Assembly (NCBI GenBank): GCA_947503885.1
Contig: CANNFD010000002.1
Location: 124,001 to 188,000, forward strand
From: an uncultured Olleya sp.
GTDB lineage: Bacteria > Bacteroidota > Bacteroidia > Flavobacteriales > Flavobacteriaceae
Reading direction: 5' to 3'
Length of the DNA stretch: 64,000 bases
Made by a program: the position numbers and the translations under genes. The notes beneath the pieces are model-generated. The model was not told the origin of the DNA and searched no databases. It was given only the letters and a program-made list of their open reading frames with translations. Below, in pieces: positions 17,846 to 28,420 of the stretch (position 1 is the first letter of the stretch; the number at the start of each line of letters is the position of its first letter).

Positions 17846-19519
17846 TTATTGTTTTTCTATTAAAATGATATTTGCGTCTGTTGTAATTGTAATGGTTCCG
17901 TTTTTAACTTCAAGTGTTTGCCCTGAGTAAAAATCTTTAAGCTTTTCATTGTCATTAAAAACTGAAGTTACATTTATAGTATGCGTTCCTTTAGGGATAT
18001 TTATACCTACAATAACGTTGTCTGTAAAGCTCTTTTTTGTGTAACTTCGACTAAACACATATGGACTTTCATTAATCATTTTGTGTTGTCCTGCTCCTAC
18101 TGCAGGGTGATTGTGTCTAAATTGTCCTAATTTTTGCCAATGGATTAAAAGGTCTTGTTTATTAGTGAGGTCTTCCCAATTCATAAAGCTACGTAAGGTG
18201 GCATCTCCAACAGTACCATCAATTGTTAAATCCCTTGCTGTTTCATCTCCATAATAGATTTGCGAAGCTCCTGGTGACAGTAATAATCTAGTAGCAGTTT
18301 CAAAGGTTTTCTCTCTATTTTTATCAAAAGGTTGCCCATCGTCGTGAGAGGTTAAATAGTTTAAAATCCCATAGTCTTTTAGCTGATTATTTAATATTGT
18401 ATTATACCGATTAAACTGCTCTTCATAAGACTGCTGGCTAGCATTCCATTTAAATTCAAAATTAATTAAACTATTAAAAGCATTGTCAAAGTAGTTTACT
18501 TTTTTATCTCCAAAATCAAACGCTGTTCCACAAGAGATTCCGTAATTATAAACTTCTCCGACTAGATAAAAATTGTTATCATCTAGAACCTTATCAGGGT
18601 TAGATTGCTTAAATTCCGCGAAAGCGTTATCACAAACTTCTTTAAACTCTTGCCAAACATATGCTTCTGTATGTTTTACCGTGTCTACCCTGTAACCATC
18701 AATACCAAAATATTTGATGTAATCACTTAGCCACTTCATGATATAAAAACGTGGTGCACGCGGATAATTTGTAGCTTCAAAAAAGGCGTCTAATTCTGCG
18801 ATTTCTTGCTCATATCTACCTTCTGCTTTCCATTTTTTAACTAAATGTGGGGGTAAATCTACTGCTTCATTACTTTCTGTTTTAATATCTGGAAGGTTTT
18901 TGACCAATGTACAAGTTACCGTGTTTTTGTAATTATCATAACTACAAGGTGGACCTGTTCTTACCCAATCGCTAGGCCAAACGGGGTCTTTATCGGTTAC
19001 TGGTCCAGTGTGATTAATTACTGCGTCAAGTAAAACTCTAATTCCTTTTTTATGAGCAGCATCTACCAAGTTTTTTAAATCTGTTTTAGTCCCTAAATTG
19101 GCATCTATATTTGTCCAATCCTTAGTCCAATAGCCATGAAACCCGTAAGTCACTCCTGTACCTTCATCTGTACCACCATGAATTTGCTCTACAATTGGTG
19201 ACATCCAAATAGCATTAACACCTAAATTAGTAAAATAACCGTCTTCGATTTTTTGAGTAACCCCTTTTAAATCACCCCCTTCAAAACCACGTAAAACAGC
19301 TGTTTCTTTGGTTCTGTTGTAATTAATATCGTTGGTTTTGTCGCCATTATTAAAACGGTCTGTTAACAGAAAATAGAGATTTGCTGCTTCCCAAACAAAG
19401 GGTGTTTTAACGTCTTGTTTTTGTTGATTATCCGCTAAATCTAAATTTGATTTTATATCCGATTTACAGGATAAAAAACCAAATAATAAACAGAGTGTTA
19501 TATATGTGCTATTTTTCAT
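17846..19519 (-). CDS. GH13 alpha-amylase-family lipoprotein
   Basis: A 557-residue GH13 enzyme with a lipobox ending in Cys18 (GFLSC). Catalytic regions: LDAVINHTG (164-172), YRVDTVKH (276-283, nucleophile Asp279), YLVGEVYN (318-325, acid/base Glu322) and LTSHDDGQPF (389-398). An insertion of about 60 residues between regions I and II carries two cysteines (CSYDNYKNTVTC) that could form a disulfide. Ca-binding and domain C are of normal size. It lies between the GH31 gene (49 bases upstream) and another GH13 (11 bases downstream). Its likely task is breakdown of imported maltooligosaccharides in the periplasm, inferred from the lipoprotein signal and locus. Confidence 0.88.
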   Translation of the reverse strand: MKNSTYITLCLLFGFLSCKSDIKSNLDLADNQQKQDVKTPFVWEAANLYFLLTDRFNNGDKTNDINYNRTKETAVLRGFEGGDLKGVTQKIEDGYFTNLGVNAIWMSPIVEQIHGGTDEGTGVTYGFHGYWTKDWTNIDANLGTKTDLKNLVDAAHKKGIRVLLDAVINHTGPVTDKDPVWPSDWVRTGPPCSYDNYKNTVTCTLVKNLPDIKTESNEAVDLPPHLVKKWKAEGRYEQEIAELDAFFEATNYPRAPRFYIMKWLSDYIKYFGIDGYRVDTVKHTEAYVWQEFKEVCDNAFAEFKQSNPDKVLDDNNFYLVGEVYNYGISCGTAFDFGDKKVNYFDNAFNSLINFEFKWNASQQSYEEQFNRYNTILNNQLKDYGILNYLTSHDDGQPFDKNREKTFETATRLLLSPGASQIYYGDETARDLTIDGTVGDATLRSFMNWEDLTNKQDLLIHWQKLGQFRHNHPAVGAGQHKMINESPYVFSRSYTKKSFTDNVIVGINIPKGTHTINVTSVFNDNEKLKDFYSGQTLEVKNGTITITTDANIILIEKQ

Positions 19520-19568
19520 TATCTATAGGGTTTCAAGAACTTGTATTAACTAACAATATCTAGTGTTT

Positions 19569-21959
19569 TTAATATTTAATTTTAATTTTTTTATTGCTAG
19601 AGGTGTCCCAATATATTTTAAAAGTTAGTGTCTTTGTAGTCTGATTATAATTATATTCTATTTTTTTTGTATTGAATTTTATACGCTTTGGGTTTTTAGG
19701 AAAATTATGAATGATAACGTCTATAGTTTTTGTTGTCGTTGAATAATTTGATCCTGTTTCTGCTTCAAATTTTATATTTAAACGCGTATCATTAGTTTGT
19801 GCTTCAAACTCTAAAATTTCATATTTATCATTTTCAAAAGCGTTATTTGTTGCTCCATCATCATTGTACATTACTCTCTCACTTTCTTCTACTGTATTAT
19901 CAAAATAGTAATGTAAATCGAAGATGTTTCCTTTATATTCTGCTGTGCTTTGCATTGGTTTTGCTAACGGAATAATTGCACCACCACGTACATATGTTGG
20001 AATCGAATTTTCTTCTGTTTTAACACTTAAACTTTGTCCTCCTTTTACTTTTTGGTCTGTATAAAAATTAAACCAATTACTATTTTTAGGAAAATAAACT
20101 TCCACTTCGGTTTGATTAGGATTTACAATTGGTGTGACCAAAAAATCGTTTCCCCAAAGGTAAGTAGATGCTATAGTTTGCAACTTAGTATTAGCATCCT
20201 CTTCAAAAAATAATGGTCGCATTAAAGGGGCTCCCGTTTGGTTATTTTTAAATACCAAATTATAATTATAGGGTAATAATTGGTAACGCAACTCTATTGC
20301 TTGTTTTGCTAATGTTTTGGCTTTATCGCTTCTAAAGACTGGTTCTGCAGGCACATCTTCTTGCGCGTGTGGTCTATAAATAGGTTGAAAAACACCGTAT
20401 TGTAACCAACGTGCATACAACTGGTCGTCCAGGTTTGCACCAGCAAACCCACCTAAATCGCTATGCATATAAGCTAGACCTTGCATACCCATTTGTAGTG
20501 CGATTTCTGTTTGACTTTGCAAGCCGCCCCAACTCCTATTAACATCACCTGACCAAGGAATTAATCCAAAACGTTGTGAGCCTGAGCTACCTGCGCGCAT
20601 TAAAATAAATGGTCTTGTATTTGGATAATTTTTATGATACATCTCTTGCACTAATTCGGCCCAATTATGACCATAAATATTATGAACTTCATCTGCTGTT
20701 CCTGTAGCGTGCAACAAATTAGAAGGGTGTACTTCAGGCTCTCCTAAATCACCCCAAACTCCAGAAACACCAATATCAGTCAAACCTTTATAGATATTTT
20801 GAAACCATTTTTTTGCTTTTGGATTGTAAATATCTATTAGCCCTGTGTTACCAAAATAGAAATCGTATTTATATGGATTACCTATTGAATCTTTTGCTAA
20901 AATGTCTTCTTTTACTGCTTCGTCCCAACGTTTTGAAGTTGTTAGAATAAATGGTTCTGTTACTAAAATAGTCTTAACATTTATATCTTTTAATCCTTTT
21001 ACCATTTGCTTAGGGTCAGGAAAAGAATCACGATCAAATGCTAGGTTACCCATAGTACCTTGAATAGTTTTTCCAAACCAAAAAATATCAATTATAATGG
21101 CGTCTAACGGAATGTTTTGCTCTCTAAATTTTTGGGCTGTAGTTTCTACTTCTTGTTGTGAATGATATCCAAATCGACTAGAAAAATTACCCAATGCCCA
21201 ACGTGGTGGCATTGGTTGGGTCCCTGTTAATTTTGTGTAGTTTTTAGTAATGTCTAACCAAGTATCCCCGACTACTACTTGATAGGTTTTTCTGCCCGAA
21301 ATAGTCTGGTAAGTCAAAGTATTATCTGACTTACTGTCTAAATCTAAAAAACCGATTGGAGCATTATCAAAATGGATTAAATACTTATTAGAAGAAGCTA
21401 CAATTGGCAGTGTGTAATTCATCAATTCGCTTCTGTTTTCATAACCGTAATGTGCGCGATTATATAATTGCAAACGGTTACCCCTTCGATCCATTCCTAA
21501 AGCTCTTGCACCTCCACCATATAAAACTTCCTCTGGTTTTAAATTAAATTGAATGGTCTCTAAACTGTCATTTTTTACATAACCCGCTTTTTCAGAGATA
21601 ATAAGTTTTTCTCCTTTTGTATAATAACTAATTTTAAAAGGTGCTTTATCAATAATTACAATAACTTTTGAAGTTGAAAAACTTGGTCTAGGAAAGGTAA
21701 TATCTATTTGAACATCTTTATTATTTTTTTTTAAAATTACAGCATGAGACTCTTCTTTATAAGCTTCTCCTTTAGGAATAAAGGTGGTCTCAATAATTTC
21801 TGGAGTATATGATTTTATGATATATTCTCCATCATTTACTTTAATATTTAAAACACTTCCTTTTATTACAGAAGCACTCAAAAACACACGATTTGGATTT
21901 TGTGCAAATGCAAAAACGGAAACTAAAGTAAATAATAAACCTGCTGTTATGTTTTTCAT
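19569..21959 (-). CDS. GH31 alpha-glucosidase, exported
   Basis: A 796-residue glycoside hydrolase of family 31 with an N-terminal signal peptide (cleavage near AFA-Q20). It has the N-terminal beta-sandwich, a (beta/alpha)8 barrel from about residue 250, and C-terminal beta domains. The nucleophile Asp404 is in GVWGDLGEPE, a variant of the usual WxDMNE, and the acid/base Asp472 is in IPWSGDVNRSWGGL. A DUF5110-like C-terminal domain follows. It would release glucose from non-reducing ends of maltodextrins or alpha-1,6-branched pieces; the exact linkage is not readable. It sits mid-operon, 42 bases after the SusA-like GH13 gene. Confidence 0.9.
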   Translation of the reverse strand: MKNITAGLLFTLVSVFAFAQNPNRVFLSASVIKGSVLNIKVNDGEYIIKSYTPEIIETTFIPKGEAYKEESHAVILKKNNKDVQIDITFPRPSFSTSKVIVIIDKAPFKISYYTKGEKLIISEKAGYVKNDSLETIQFNLKPEEVLYGGGARALGMDRRGNRLQLYNRAHYGYENRSELMNYTLPIVASSNKYLIHFDNAPIGFLDLDSKSDNTLTYQTISGRKTYQVVVGDTWLDITKNYTKLTGTQPMPPRWALGNFSSRFGYHSQQEVETTAQKFREQNIPLDAIIIDIFWFGKTIQGTMGNLAFDRDSFPDPKQMVKGLKDINVKTILVTEPFILTTSKRWDEAVKEDILAKDSIGNPYKYDFYFGNTGLIDIYNPKAKKWFQNIYKGLTDIGVSGVWGDLGEPEVHPSNLLHATGTADEVHNIYGHNWAELVQEMYHKNYPNTRPFILMRAGSSGSQRFGLIPWSGDVNRSWGGLQSQTEIALQMGMQGLAYMHSDLGGFAGANLDDQLYARWLQYGVFQPIYRPHAQEDVPAEPVFRSDKAKTLAKQAIELRYQLLPYNYNLVFKNNQTGAPLMRPLFFEEDANTKLQTIASTYLWGNDFLVTPIVNPNQTEVEVYFPKNSNWFNFYTDQKVKGGQSLSVKTEENSIPTYVRGGAIIPLAKPMQSTAEYKGNIFDLHYYFDNTVEESERVMYNDDGATNNAFENDKYEILEFEAQTNDTRLNIKFEAETGSNYSTTTKTIDVIIHNFPKNPKRIKFNTKKIEYNYNQTTKTLTFKIYWDTSSNKKIKIKY

Positions 21960-22001
21960 TTTATGATATTTTAATTTTAATCAACTTAGAATATTAGTAG
22001 A

Positions 22002-23921
22002 TTATAATTTAGTAGTTAATAATACGCTTCCCTTTTTAGGGAATGTAATCTTATCTTCCCAAATCATTTTTTGATCGGTAACTATATTTTTTAGTGTTTT
22101 ATCTTTTAAACCGACTTCTTCAAAGCGATTTAAATCTATTGAAATAGCATCTTTATTTTTATTAATAATATGCACAACGATTTCTCCTTCAATAATTCTG
22201 AACACAAAATACGTCCCCATAATCGGAGCAAAATGAAGCGTTTTTCCGTTATGGATAGCGTCACTTGTTTTCCTGTAATTTAACACCTTTTTCAGGTAAT
22301 CTTGCATGTCTTTTTGTTGATCTGTCAATCCTTCTCCAGTAAATGCATTAACTGTATCACCTTCCCAACCACCAGGAAAATCAGTACGTATCAAACCATG
22401 ATCTCCTGGTTTTGCAAAGTCATCCATCAAAATTTCTGTTCCGTAATACAGTTGTGGTATCCTTGGCAATACCAACAAATAGCTTAAAGCCATTTTTGTA
22501 TTAACTACATCCCCTTTAAGTTGTGTAAAAATGCGACTCATATCATGATTATCCGAAAATATCATGATGTCTTTTGGACTAGCATACCCAAAATCGTTTG
22601 CTAATCCTTCATATATTTTAACTAATCCTGTATCCCAATTTTCGTCTTCGATTATAGCGTCGACAATGTTTTTTTGCATAGCAAAATCCATTGTAGTTCT
22701 TAAATTAGATTGGTAACCATCTTTATTTATTTGTCCATCTTGCCAATACCCAATTAACAATGGATTTGGGCTCCACTCTTCACCTACAATATTAAAATTA
22801 GGGTATTCTTTCATGATTTTACCTGCCCATTTTGACATAAAATTTTTGTCTGGGTAAGGATAAGTATCTTGTCTGATTCCACTTAAATTAAGGGTCTCAA
22901 TCCACCAAATAGAGTTTTGGATAATATAATTAGCCATAAATGGATTGCGTTGATTTAAATCTGGCATTGCAGATACAAACCAACCTTCAGCCATTTCTTT
23001 TTTATCAATTTGCGAAGCATAAATATCTTGGTTTACCGTACGTCTGTGGTTAGAGTTTTTTAATGGTTGCTTATTCTCAAAACGTTGTTGTTGGTTTACC
23101 CAATCTTTAAAAGGTAAGTCTTGCATCCACCAATGTCCGCTACCACAATGGTTAGCCACTTGATCCATGATAATTCCTATACCTTTTTCTTTGGCTTTTT
23201 CTGAAAGCTCTAAATAGTCCTCTATGGTTCCAAAACGTGGGTCTACTTGATAAAAATCAGTCATTGCATAACCATGATATGATGATTCTGGCATGTCATT
23301 AGTTAATAAAGGAGATGGCCAAATTTGTGTAAACCCCATGTCTTTTATGTAATCTAAATGTTGAGTAATCCCTTTTATATCGCCACCATGTCGACCATAA
23401 TTGTCTTTTCTGTTTATACTTTTTTCTTTTAGACTTAAATCAATATCATTAGAGGTATCGCCATTTGCGAATCTATCCGGAGTAATAAGATATATTGCAT
23501 CTGTACTGTCAAAACCTTGGTAATCCTCTGCTTCTCTTAATCTGTCCTTTAATTGATAGGTTTGGGCAAGTTGCTCTCCATTTTTAAATTTGAAAGTAAT
23601 ATTAAATCGTCCTGCCTTAGCTTGATCCGATATATTTAAATCTAAAAACAAATAATTAGGGCTATCCGCTTTATTTATTTTTTTAATCGAAACACCCTGA
23701 TAATTAATGCTTGGGACAGCATTGACTATGTCAGAATGTTTTACCAATAACTGTAGTTGAGTGGTTTTAAAACCAACCCACCAATGTGGTGGTTCAACCT
23801 TTTCTATATCATTTTTTACTTCGGAAACATCCAAAGAAAATGTTGTTTTATCTGATGTATTATTACAGGAAAAATGAACACTAATTAAAATGATTAATGC
23901 TAACTGTATTAATTTATTCAT
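22002..23921 (-). CDS. Neopullulanase/cyclomaltodextrinase-like GH13 lipoprotein (SusA-like)
   Basis: A 639-residue GH13 enzyme. The signal ends in HFSC (Cys19), predicting a lipoprotein. Residues about 35-125 form the N-terminal beta-sandwich typical of cyclomaltodextrinases and neopullulanases such as Bacteroides SusA. Catalytic regions: DQVANH (253-258), GIRQDTYPYP (348-357, nucleophile Asp352), IVGEEWSP (378-385, acid/base Glu381) and FSDNHD (455-460, Asp460). It would hydrolyse cyclodextrins, pullulan or maltooligosaccharides in the periplasm. The gene lies 19 bases downstream of the GH65 phosphorylase. SusA is a soluble periplasmic enzyme, so the lipobox here is a difference in anchoring. 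Confidence 0.88.
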   Translation of the reverse strand: MNKLIQLALIILISVHFSCNNTSDKTTFSLDVSEVKNDIEKVEPPHWWVGFKTTQLQLLVKHSDIVNAVPSINYQGVSIKKINKADSPNYLFLDLNISDQAKAGRFNITFKFKNGEQLAQTYQLKDRLREAEDYQGFDSTDAIYLITPDRFANGDTSNDIDLSLKEKSINRKDNYGRHGGDIKGITQHLDYIKDMGFTQIWPSPLLTNDMPESSYHGYAMTDFYQVDPRFGTIEDYLELSEKAKEKGIGIIMDQVANHCGSGHWWMQDLPFKDWVNQQQRFENKQPLKNSNHRRTVNQDIYASQIDKKEMAEGWFVSAMPDLNQRNPFMANYIIQNSIWWIETLNLSGIRQDTYPYPDKNFMSKWAGKIMKEYPNFNIVGEEWSPNPLLIGYWQDGQINKDGYQSNLRTTMDFAMQKNIVDAIIEDENWDTGLVKIYEGLANDFGYASPKDIMIFSDNHDMSRIFTQLKGDVVNTKMALSYLLVLPRIPQLYYGTEILMDDFAKPGDHGLIRTDFPGGWEGDTVNAFTGEGLTDQQKDMQDYLKKVLNYRKTSDAIHNGKTLHFAPIMGTYFVFRIIEGEIVVHIINKNKDAISIDLNRFEEVGLKDKTLKNIVTDQKMIWEDKITFPKKGSVLLTTKL

Positions 23922-23940
23922 CTTAATTAGTGTTTAAAAT

Positions 23941-26247
23941 TTATACTTTAACTATACTATTTGGCGATACAGCTACTTGCTTTTGGTTTACAATTATGTT
24001 TATTTGGTTATCACCTTCTAACTCAAAAGTAGTTTCGGCTTGAGAAACATTTACTTTTATTATTTGATTTCTAAAATTAACTTTAAACGAATAAGCATCC
24101 CATTGTTTTGGGATACGTGGTTCAAAATTTAGCATGTCATTTTTAATACGCATTCCTCCAAAACCTTCAACAATACTCATCCAGGTTCCTGCCATACTTG
24201 TTATGTGTAAACCTTCTTCCACCTCTTTGTTATAGTCGTCTAAATCCAATCTTGACGTACGCAAATAAAAAGTATAAGCTAGATCCATTTGATCTAATTT
24301 AGCTGCCTGGATACTATGAACACATGGTGATAGTGAGCTTTCATGAACTGTAAAAGGCTCATAAAAATCAAAATGACGTTTCAACTCTTGAGTAGTAAAT
24401 TGATCTTCAAAAAAGTAAAATCCTTGTAAGGTATCCGCTTGTTTGATGTAAGGCGAGCGTAAAATCCTGTCCCAACTCCATTTTTGGTTTATTGGTCTTT
24501 CAGATTTTGGCAAATCTTCTACTGTAATTAATTCTTTATCTAAAAAACCATCTTGCTGCAAATAGACTTGATGTTTCTCTGAATAAGGAAAATACATATT
24601 GTCTGCAACCTTTTGCCAAGCATGTTGCTCTTCATGAGTAATTTTAGTTTTACCAGCGATACGCAGATAGTCTTCGTGGTGCCCCTCTCTAACCTTCTCA
24701 ATATTTTCTATTGCATAATTAATACACCATTTTGCTAAATAATTAGTGTACCAATTATTATTTATGTTATTTTCATATTCATTTGGACCTGTTACCCCTA
24801 AAATAACATACTTGTTTTTTGCGGTAGAAAACGTTGCACGTTGTTGCCAGAACCTTGCAATTGCAATTAGTACTTCTAATCCCATCTCTGGAATATAAGA
24901 ATAGTCTCCTGTATAACGATAGTAGTTAAAAATAGCAAATGCGATTGCTCCGTTACGATGGATTTCTTCAAAGGTAATCTCCCATTCGTTATGGCACTCT
25001 TCCCCGTTCATGGTAACCATTGGATACAGTGCAGCTCCGTTTTTAAAGCCTAATTTTTCTGCATTTTCAATAGCTTTTTCTAAATGGTTATAGCGGTATT
25101 TTAAAAGACTACGTGCTACGTTTTGATCTTTAGTAGCCATGTAAAAAGGGATACAATAAGCTTCCGTATCCCAATAGGTACTTCCTCCATATTTTTCGCC
25201 TGTAAAACCTTTTGGACCAATATTTAATCTAGAATCTTTACCTAAATAGGTTTGGTTTAATTGAAAGATATTAAAACGAATCCCTTGTTGTGCTTTGACA
25301 TCGCCATCAATTGTAATATCTGACATTTTCCAAATGGCATCCCAAGCTTGTTTTTGGTCTTCTAAAAGCTGTGCAAACCCTTTATCCGAAGCAGTTTGCA
25401 ACGCTATTGTTGCAGCCGAAACTAATTGATCTGTTTGATGATAGCGGTCAACTGTATACCCTCCAAATTTAACTATACTAGCAGTGTCGCCTTTATTAAC
25501 AGAGACTTGATATGTAAATGAAATTGAATTTGATTGTTGATTTACTTCAGGCTTTTGGTCTTGTTTTTGGTTGTTTACAAAGACGGAAGACTCCATAAAA
25601 GTACAAGTATAAAAACTAGTTTTCATGGTTTTTGCTTCGATAAACGCTTGCTCGTTTTTTGTAGTTACATTTAAAGTATCCCAAAACTGGTCGTCCCAAT
25701 TGGTATCTTCATTTGTAATCCCTGAATCTAAATAAGGTTGAAATTGAATTTTTGCTTGTCCGTTTAAAGGCGTTACTTGGTAATTAATTGCACCAATTTC
25801 ATCTAAATCTAAACTTAAAAATCGCTTAGTTTTAACCTCTACTTTTGTTTTATTTTGAAGCGTTGCAGTAAATGATCTAGATAACCATCCTTCTTTCATG
25901 TTTAATTCTCGTCTAAAATCTGCAACGTCTACACAAGTATTTAAATCTAACTGCTCACCATTAATTGTCACATTAATTCCAATCCAACTTGGTGCATTTA
26001 ATACTTTGGCAAAATACTCTGGGTAACCATTTTTCCACCAACCCACTCTAGTTTTATCAGGATAATAAACACCTGCTATGTAACTACCTTGAAAGGTTGC
26101 GCCAGAATAGTGCTCTTCAAAATTAGCACGTTGTCCCATTGCACCATTACCTATGCTAAATAAACTTTCAGAAGATTTTACGCGATCTGCATCAAAACCT
26201 TCTTCAATTATTGACCAATTGTCTGGCTGTATATAATCTTGATTCAT
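23941..26247 (-). CDS. GH65 glycoside phosphorylase, probably maltose phosphorylase
   Basis: A 768-residue cytoplasmic GH65 enzyme without signal peptide. The catalytic acid Glu490 lies in VTGPNEYENN (486-495), matching the general acid of bacterial maltose phosphorylases. The motif GFTGEKYGGSTYWDTEAY (347-364) and the NEWEITFEEIHRNG stretch (420-433) are family-typical. Maltose phosphorylase splits maltose with phosphate into glucose and beta-glucose 1-phosphate. The beta-phosphoglucomutase gene directly upstream supports a beta-G1P-forming reaction, and the locus points to maltose rather than trehalose or kojibiose, although the three GH65 specificities are hard to separate by eye. A 113-base gap separates it from pgmB. 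Confidence 0.85.
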   Translation of the reverse strand: MNQDYIQPDNWSIIEEGFDADRVKSSESLFSIGNGAMGQRANFEEHYSGATFQGSYIAGVYYPDKTRVGWWKNGYPEYFAKVLNAPSWIGINVTINGEQLDLNTCVDVADFRRELNMKEGWLSRSFTATLQNKTKVEVKTKRFLSLDLDEIGAINYQVTPLNGQAKIQFQPYLDSGITNEDTNWDDQFWDTLNVTTKNEQAFIEAKTMKTSFYTCTFMESSVFVNNQKQDQKPEVNQQSNSISFTYQVSVNKGDTASIVKFGGYTVDRYHQTDQLVSAATIALQTASDKGFAQLLEDQKQAWDAIWKMSDITIDGDVKAQQGIRFNIFQLNQTYLGKDSRLNIGPKGFTGEKYGGSTYWDTEAYCIPFYMATKDQNVARSLLKYRYNHLEKAIENAEKLGFKNGAALYPMVTMNGEECHNEWEITFEEIHRNGAIAFAIFNYYRYTGDYSYIPEMGLEVLIAIARFWQQRATFSTAKNKYVILGVTGPNEYENNINNNWYTNYLAKWCINYAIENIEKVREGHHEDYLRIAGKTKITHEEQHAWQKVADNMYFPYSEKHQVYLQQDGFLDKELITVEDLPKSERPINQKWSWDRILRSPYIKQADTLQGFYFFEDQFTTQELKRHFDFYEPFTVHESSLSPCVHSIQAAKLDQMDLAYTFYLRTSRLDLDDYNKEVEEGLHITSMAGTWMSIVEGFGGMRIKNDMLNFEPRIPKQWDAYSFKVNFRNQIIKVNVSQAETTFELEGDNQINIIVNQKQVAVSPNSIVKV

Positions 26248-26360
26248 TTTTTATTTTTTTTGAATCTAGAAATAAGAGTAAAAACAGTAGTGTTTTTTGA
26301 TAGTCTCTTACTTCTTAAATTTGTTTATAGACTAAAGAAATTAGATTAAAATCCCTTTGA

Positions 26361-27017
26361 TTATCTATTAATTAATTTTTCAATGAAGCTGTTTTCAATT
26401 TCTGTAAAATCTGAAAAGATATAATCCGCTTCGTGTAACACCTTTTGCTCTCCAATACCAATGGATATCATGTTTGCAGTATTTGCTGCTTGCACACCTG
26501 CTACTGAGTCTTCAAATACGATGCAATCTTCAGGCTTCATATTTAAATGTTGGGCTGCTATTAAAAACACTTCGGGGTTTGGTTTAGCTTTACTAACATC
26601 ATTACCGTCCACTATAGCATCAAACTTGTCCATTAAATCAACCTTTTTTAAAATTTGACGTGCATTTTTACTAGCAGAACCTAGAGATATTGGTTGGTTT
26701 TGTGCTATTAAATAGTTTAAAATTTTAGGCACATCTGGTAAGATTTCGTTATGATCCATTTTAGCTATATAGCTTAAATAGTCTTCGTTTTTTTTAGCCA
26801 TTAAACTATTAAACTGGTCTTCTGATAAGGTTTTATTACCCCATTCTAATATTTTTTCTAGTGATTTTACTCGGCTAACGCCTTTAAGTTGTTCGTTTTG
26901 CACCTCTGTAAAATCTACGCCAATACTTTTAGCTAGTTTTTGCCACGCTAAAAAATGATATTTTGCTGTGTCTACAATAACACCATCTAAATCAAATATG
27001 AATCCTTTTTTACTCAT
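26361..27017 (-). CDS. pgmB: Beta-phosphoglucomutase (HAD superfamily)
   Basis: A 218-residue HAD-superfamily phosphomutase that converts beta-glucose 1-phosphate to glucose 6-phosphate through beta-glucose 1,6-bisphosphate. The HAD motif FIFDLDGVIVDT carries nucleophile Asp9 and acid/base Asp11; the motif LGSASKNA has the Ser for phosphate binding and VFEDSVAGVQAA the C-terminal metal-binding acid pair. The cap helices are of beta-PGM size. It begins 4 bases after the MFS transporter gene and precedes the GH65 phosphorylase whose product it would use, which makes the assignment firm. Confidence 0.92.
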   Translation of the reverse strand: MSKKGFIFDLDGVIVDTAKYHFLAWQKLAKSIGVDFTEVQNEQLKGVSRVKSLEKILEWGNKTLSEDQFNSLMAKKNEDYLSYIAKMDHNEILPDVPKILNYLIAQNQPISLGSASKNARQILKKVDLMDKFDAIVDGNDVSKAKPNPEVFLIAAQHLNMKPEDCIVFEDSVAGVQAANTANMISIGIGEQKVLHEADYIFSDFTEIENSFIEKLINR

Positions 27018-27021
27018 CTTC

Positions 27022-28395
27022 TTATATTTCTTCTGCTTGATATGTAATTGCGTTTTTGTTTGTAATTAATAAGTTGCAAAGTCCTGCAATTATTAAACTA
27101 ATTCCTGCAACGGTCATTGCGTTTATAGCTTCTTCGCCTAATAAACCTGAGATAAAATTAATACCTCCAAGTGCTGCAATAATTTGTGGGATTACAATAA
27201 ACATGTTAAAAATCCCCATGATAACTCCCATTTTTTTAGGATCTACTGAGCTAGACAACATTGCATATGGCATAGATAAAATACTACCCCAGGCAAAACC
27301 TATTAGTATAAAACAGTACTTAAGTTGTTCTGGTGAAGCGTAATTCATAAATAAAAATCCAACTCCTCCTAACATTAGTGATGCCATGTGTACTAGCTTT
27401 CTGTTAATTCGTCTTTTTGCTGTATATAATACTAGAAGCAATGCAAAAGCCATAGATGATAATCCATAAATACCCATAGCAGAGCCTACTAAATTTGATG
27501 ATTTTTGGAATGCTGTATTTTGTGTATCAAATGCTGCTTTTTGTGCTACATCTGCCATATCAAATGCTGCTTCCACTGGAGCAGGTGTATTAAATACATG
27601 CTCGGTAAGTGCTGGATTGGCTAAACTCCACATTGTAAAAAATGCAAACCAAGAAAAAAATTGGATGACTCCTAACTTTTTCATTGTTAATGGCATATTT
27701 CCAATATTGTTAATAATATCAGGAATAAAGTTATTCTTTTTAGCTTTTTCTTTTTCAAACTCCTCCATGTCTTCTGGAGGGTATTCTGTGGTTGTAAAAA
27801 CGGTATACAGTATACTTACTAAAAACACAAAAGCTCCAATTGCAAAAGCTATTTTAACCGAGTCTGGTATAACCCCAGAAGCTGCAGAGTCACTTACACC
27901 CAGCTCTGACACAAGCCAAGGTAAATTACTTGCTACCCATGTCCCAATTCCGATAATTAATGTTTGGACTACAAATCCATAGGACCGCTGTGATTCTGGC
28001 AATTTATCTGCTACCAAAGCTCTAAAAGGCTCCATAGAAATATTTATGGAAGCATCTAAAACCCATAAAAATCCTGCAGCAACCCAAAGAGCTGGAGAAT
28101 AAGGCATAAAAAATAAAGCTATTGTACTTAAAACAGCTCCGATTAAAAAGAAAGGTTTACGCCTTCCCCATTTTGGACTCCAAGTACGATCACTCATATA
28201 ACCAATTATTGGCTGTACCAATAACCCAGTTAAAGGTGCAGCAATCCATAATAAAGGGATTTCGTCCTTACTAGCTCCTAAAGTTTGAAATATTCGAGAC
28301 ATAAAGCCTCCTTGTAATGCAAAACCAAATTGAATTCCTAAGAAACCAAAACTCATGTTCCAGATTTCCCAAAAACCAAGTGCGCGTTTTTTCAT
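27022..28395 (-). CDS. MFS sugar transporter of the SLC45/GPH-like type (maltose uptake)
   Basis: A 457-residue inner-membrane carrier with about twelve transmembrane segments. The opening MKKRALGFWEIWNMSFGFLG and the loop GYMSDRTWSPKWGRRKPFF match the SLC45-like sugar/H+ symporters that accompany maltose loci in flavobacteria and other Bacteroidota. It is first gene of the enzyme operon, 4 bases before pgmB, and the next genes encode a cytoplasmic maltose phosphorylase, so uptake of maltose or maltodextrin from the periplasm is the likely role. A TAGTTTTG -7 box lies upstream. Confidence 0.85.
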   Translation of the reverse strand: MKKRALGFWEIWNMSFGFLGIQFGFALQGGFMSRIFQTLGASKDEIPLLWIAAPLTGLLVQPIIGYMSDRTWSPKWGRRKPFFLIGAVLSTIALFFMPYSPALWVAAGFLWVLDASINISMEPFRALVADKLPESQRSYGFVVQTLIIGIGTWVASNLPWLVSELGVSDSAASGVIPDSVKIAFAIGAFVFLVSILYTVFTTTEYPPEDMEEFEKEKAKKNNFIPDIINNIGNMPLTMKKLGVIQFFSWFAFFTMWSLANPALTEHVFNTPAPVEAAFDMADVAQKAAFDTQNTAFQKSSNLVGSAMGIYGLSSMAFALLLVLYTAKRRINRKLVHMASLMLGGVGFLFMNYASPEQLKYCFILIGFAWGSILSMPYAMLSSSVDPKKMGVIMGIFNMFIVIPQIIAALGGINFISGLLGEEAINAMTVAGISLIIAGLCNLLITNKNAITYQAEEI

Positions 28396-28420
28396 AATAG
28401 TATTTTATTTGTTGATACTA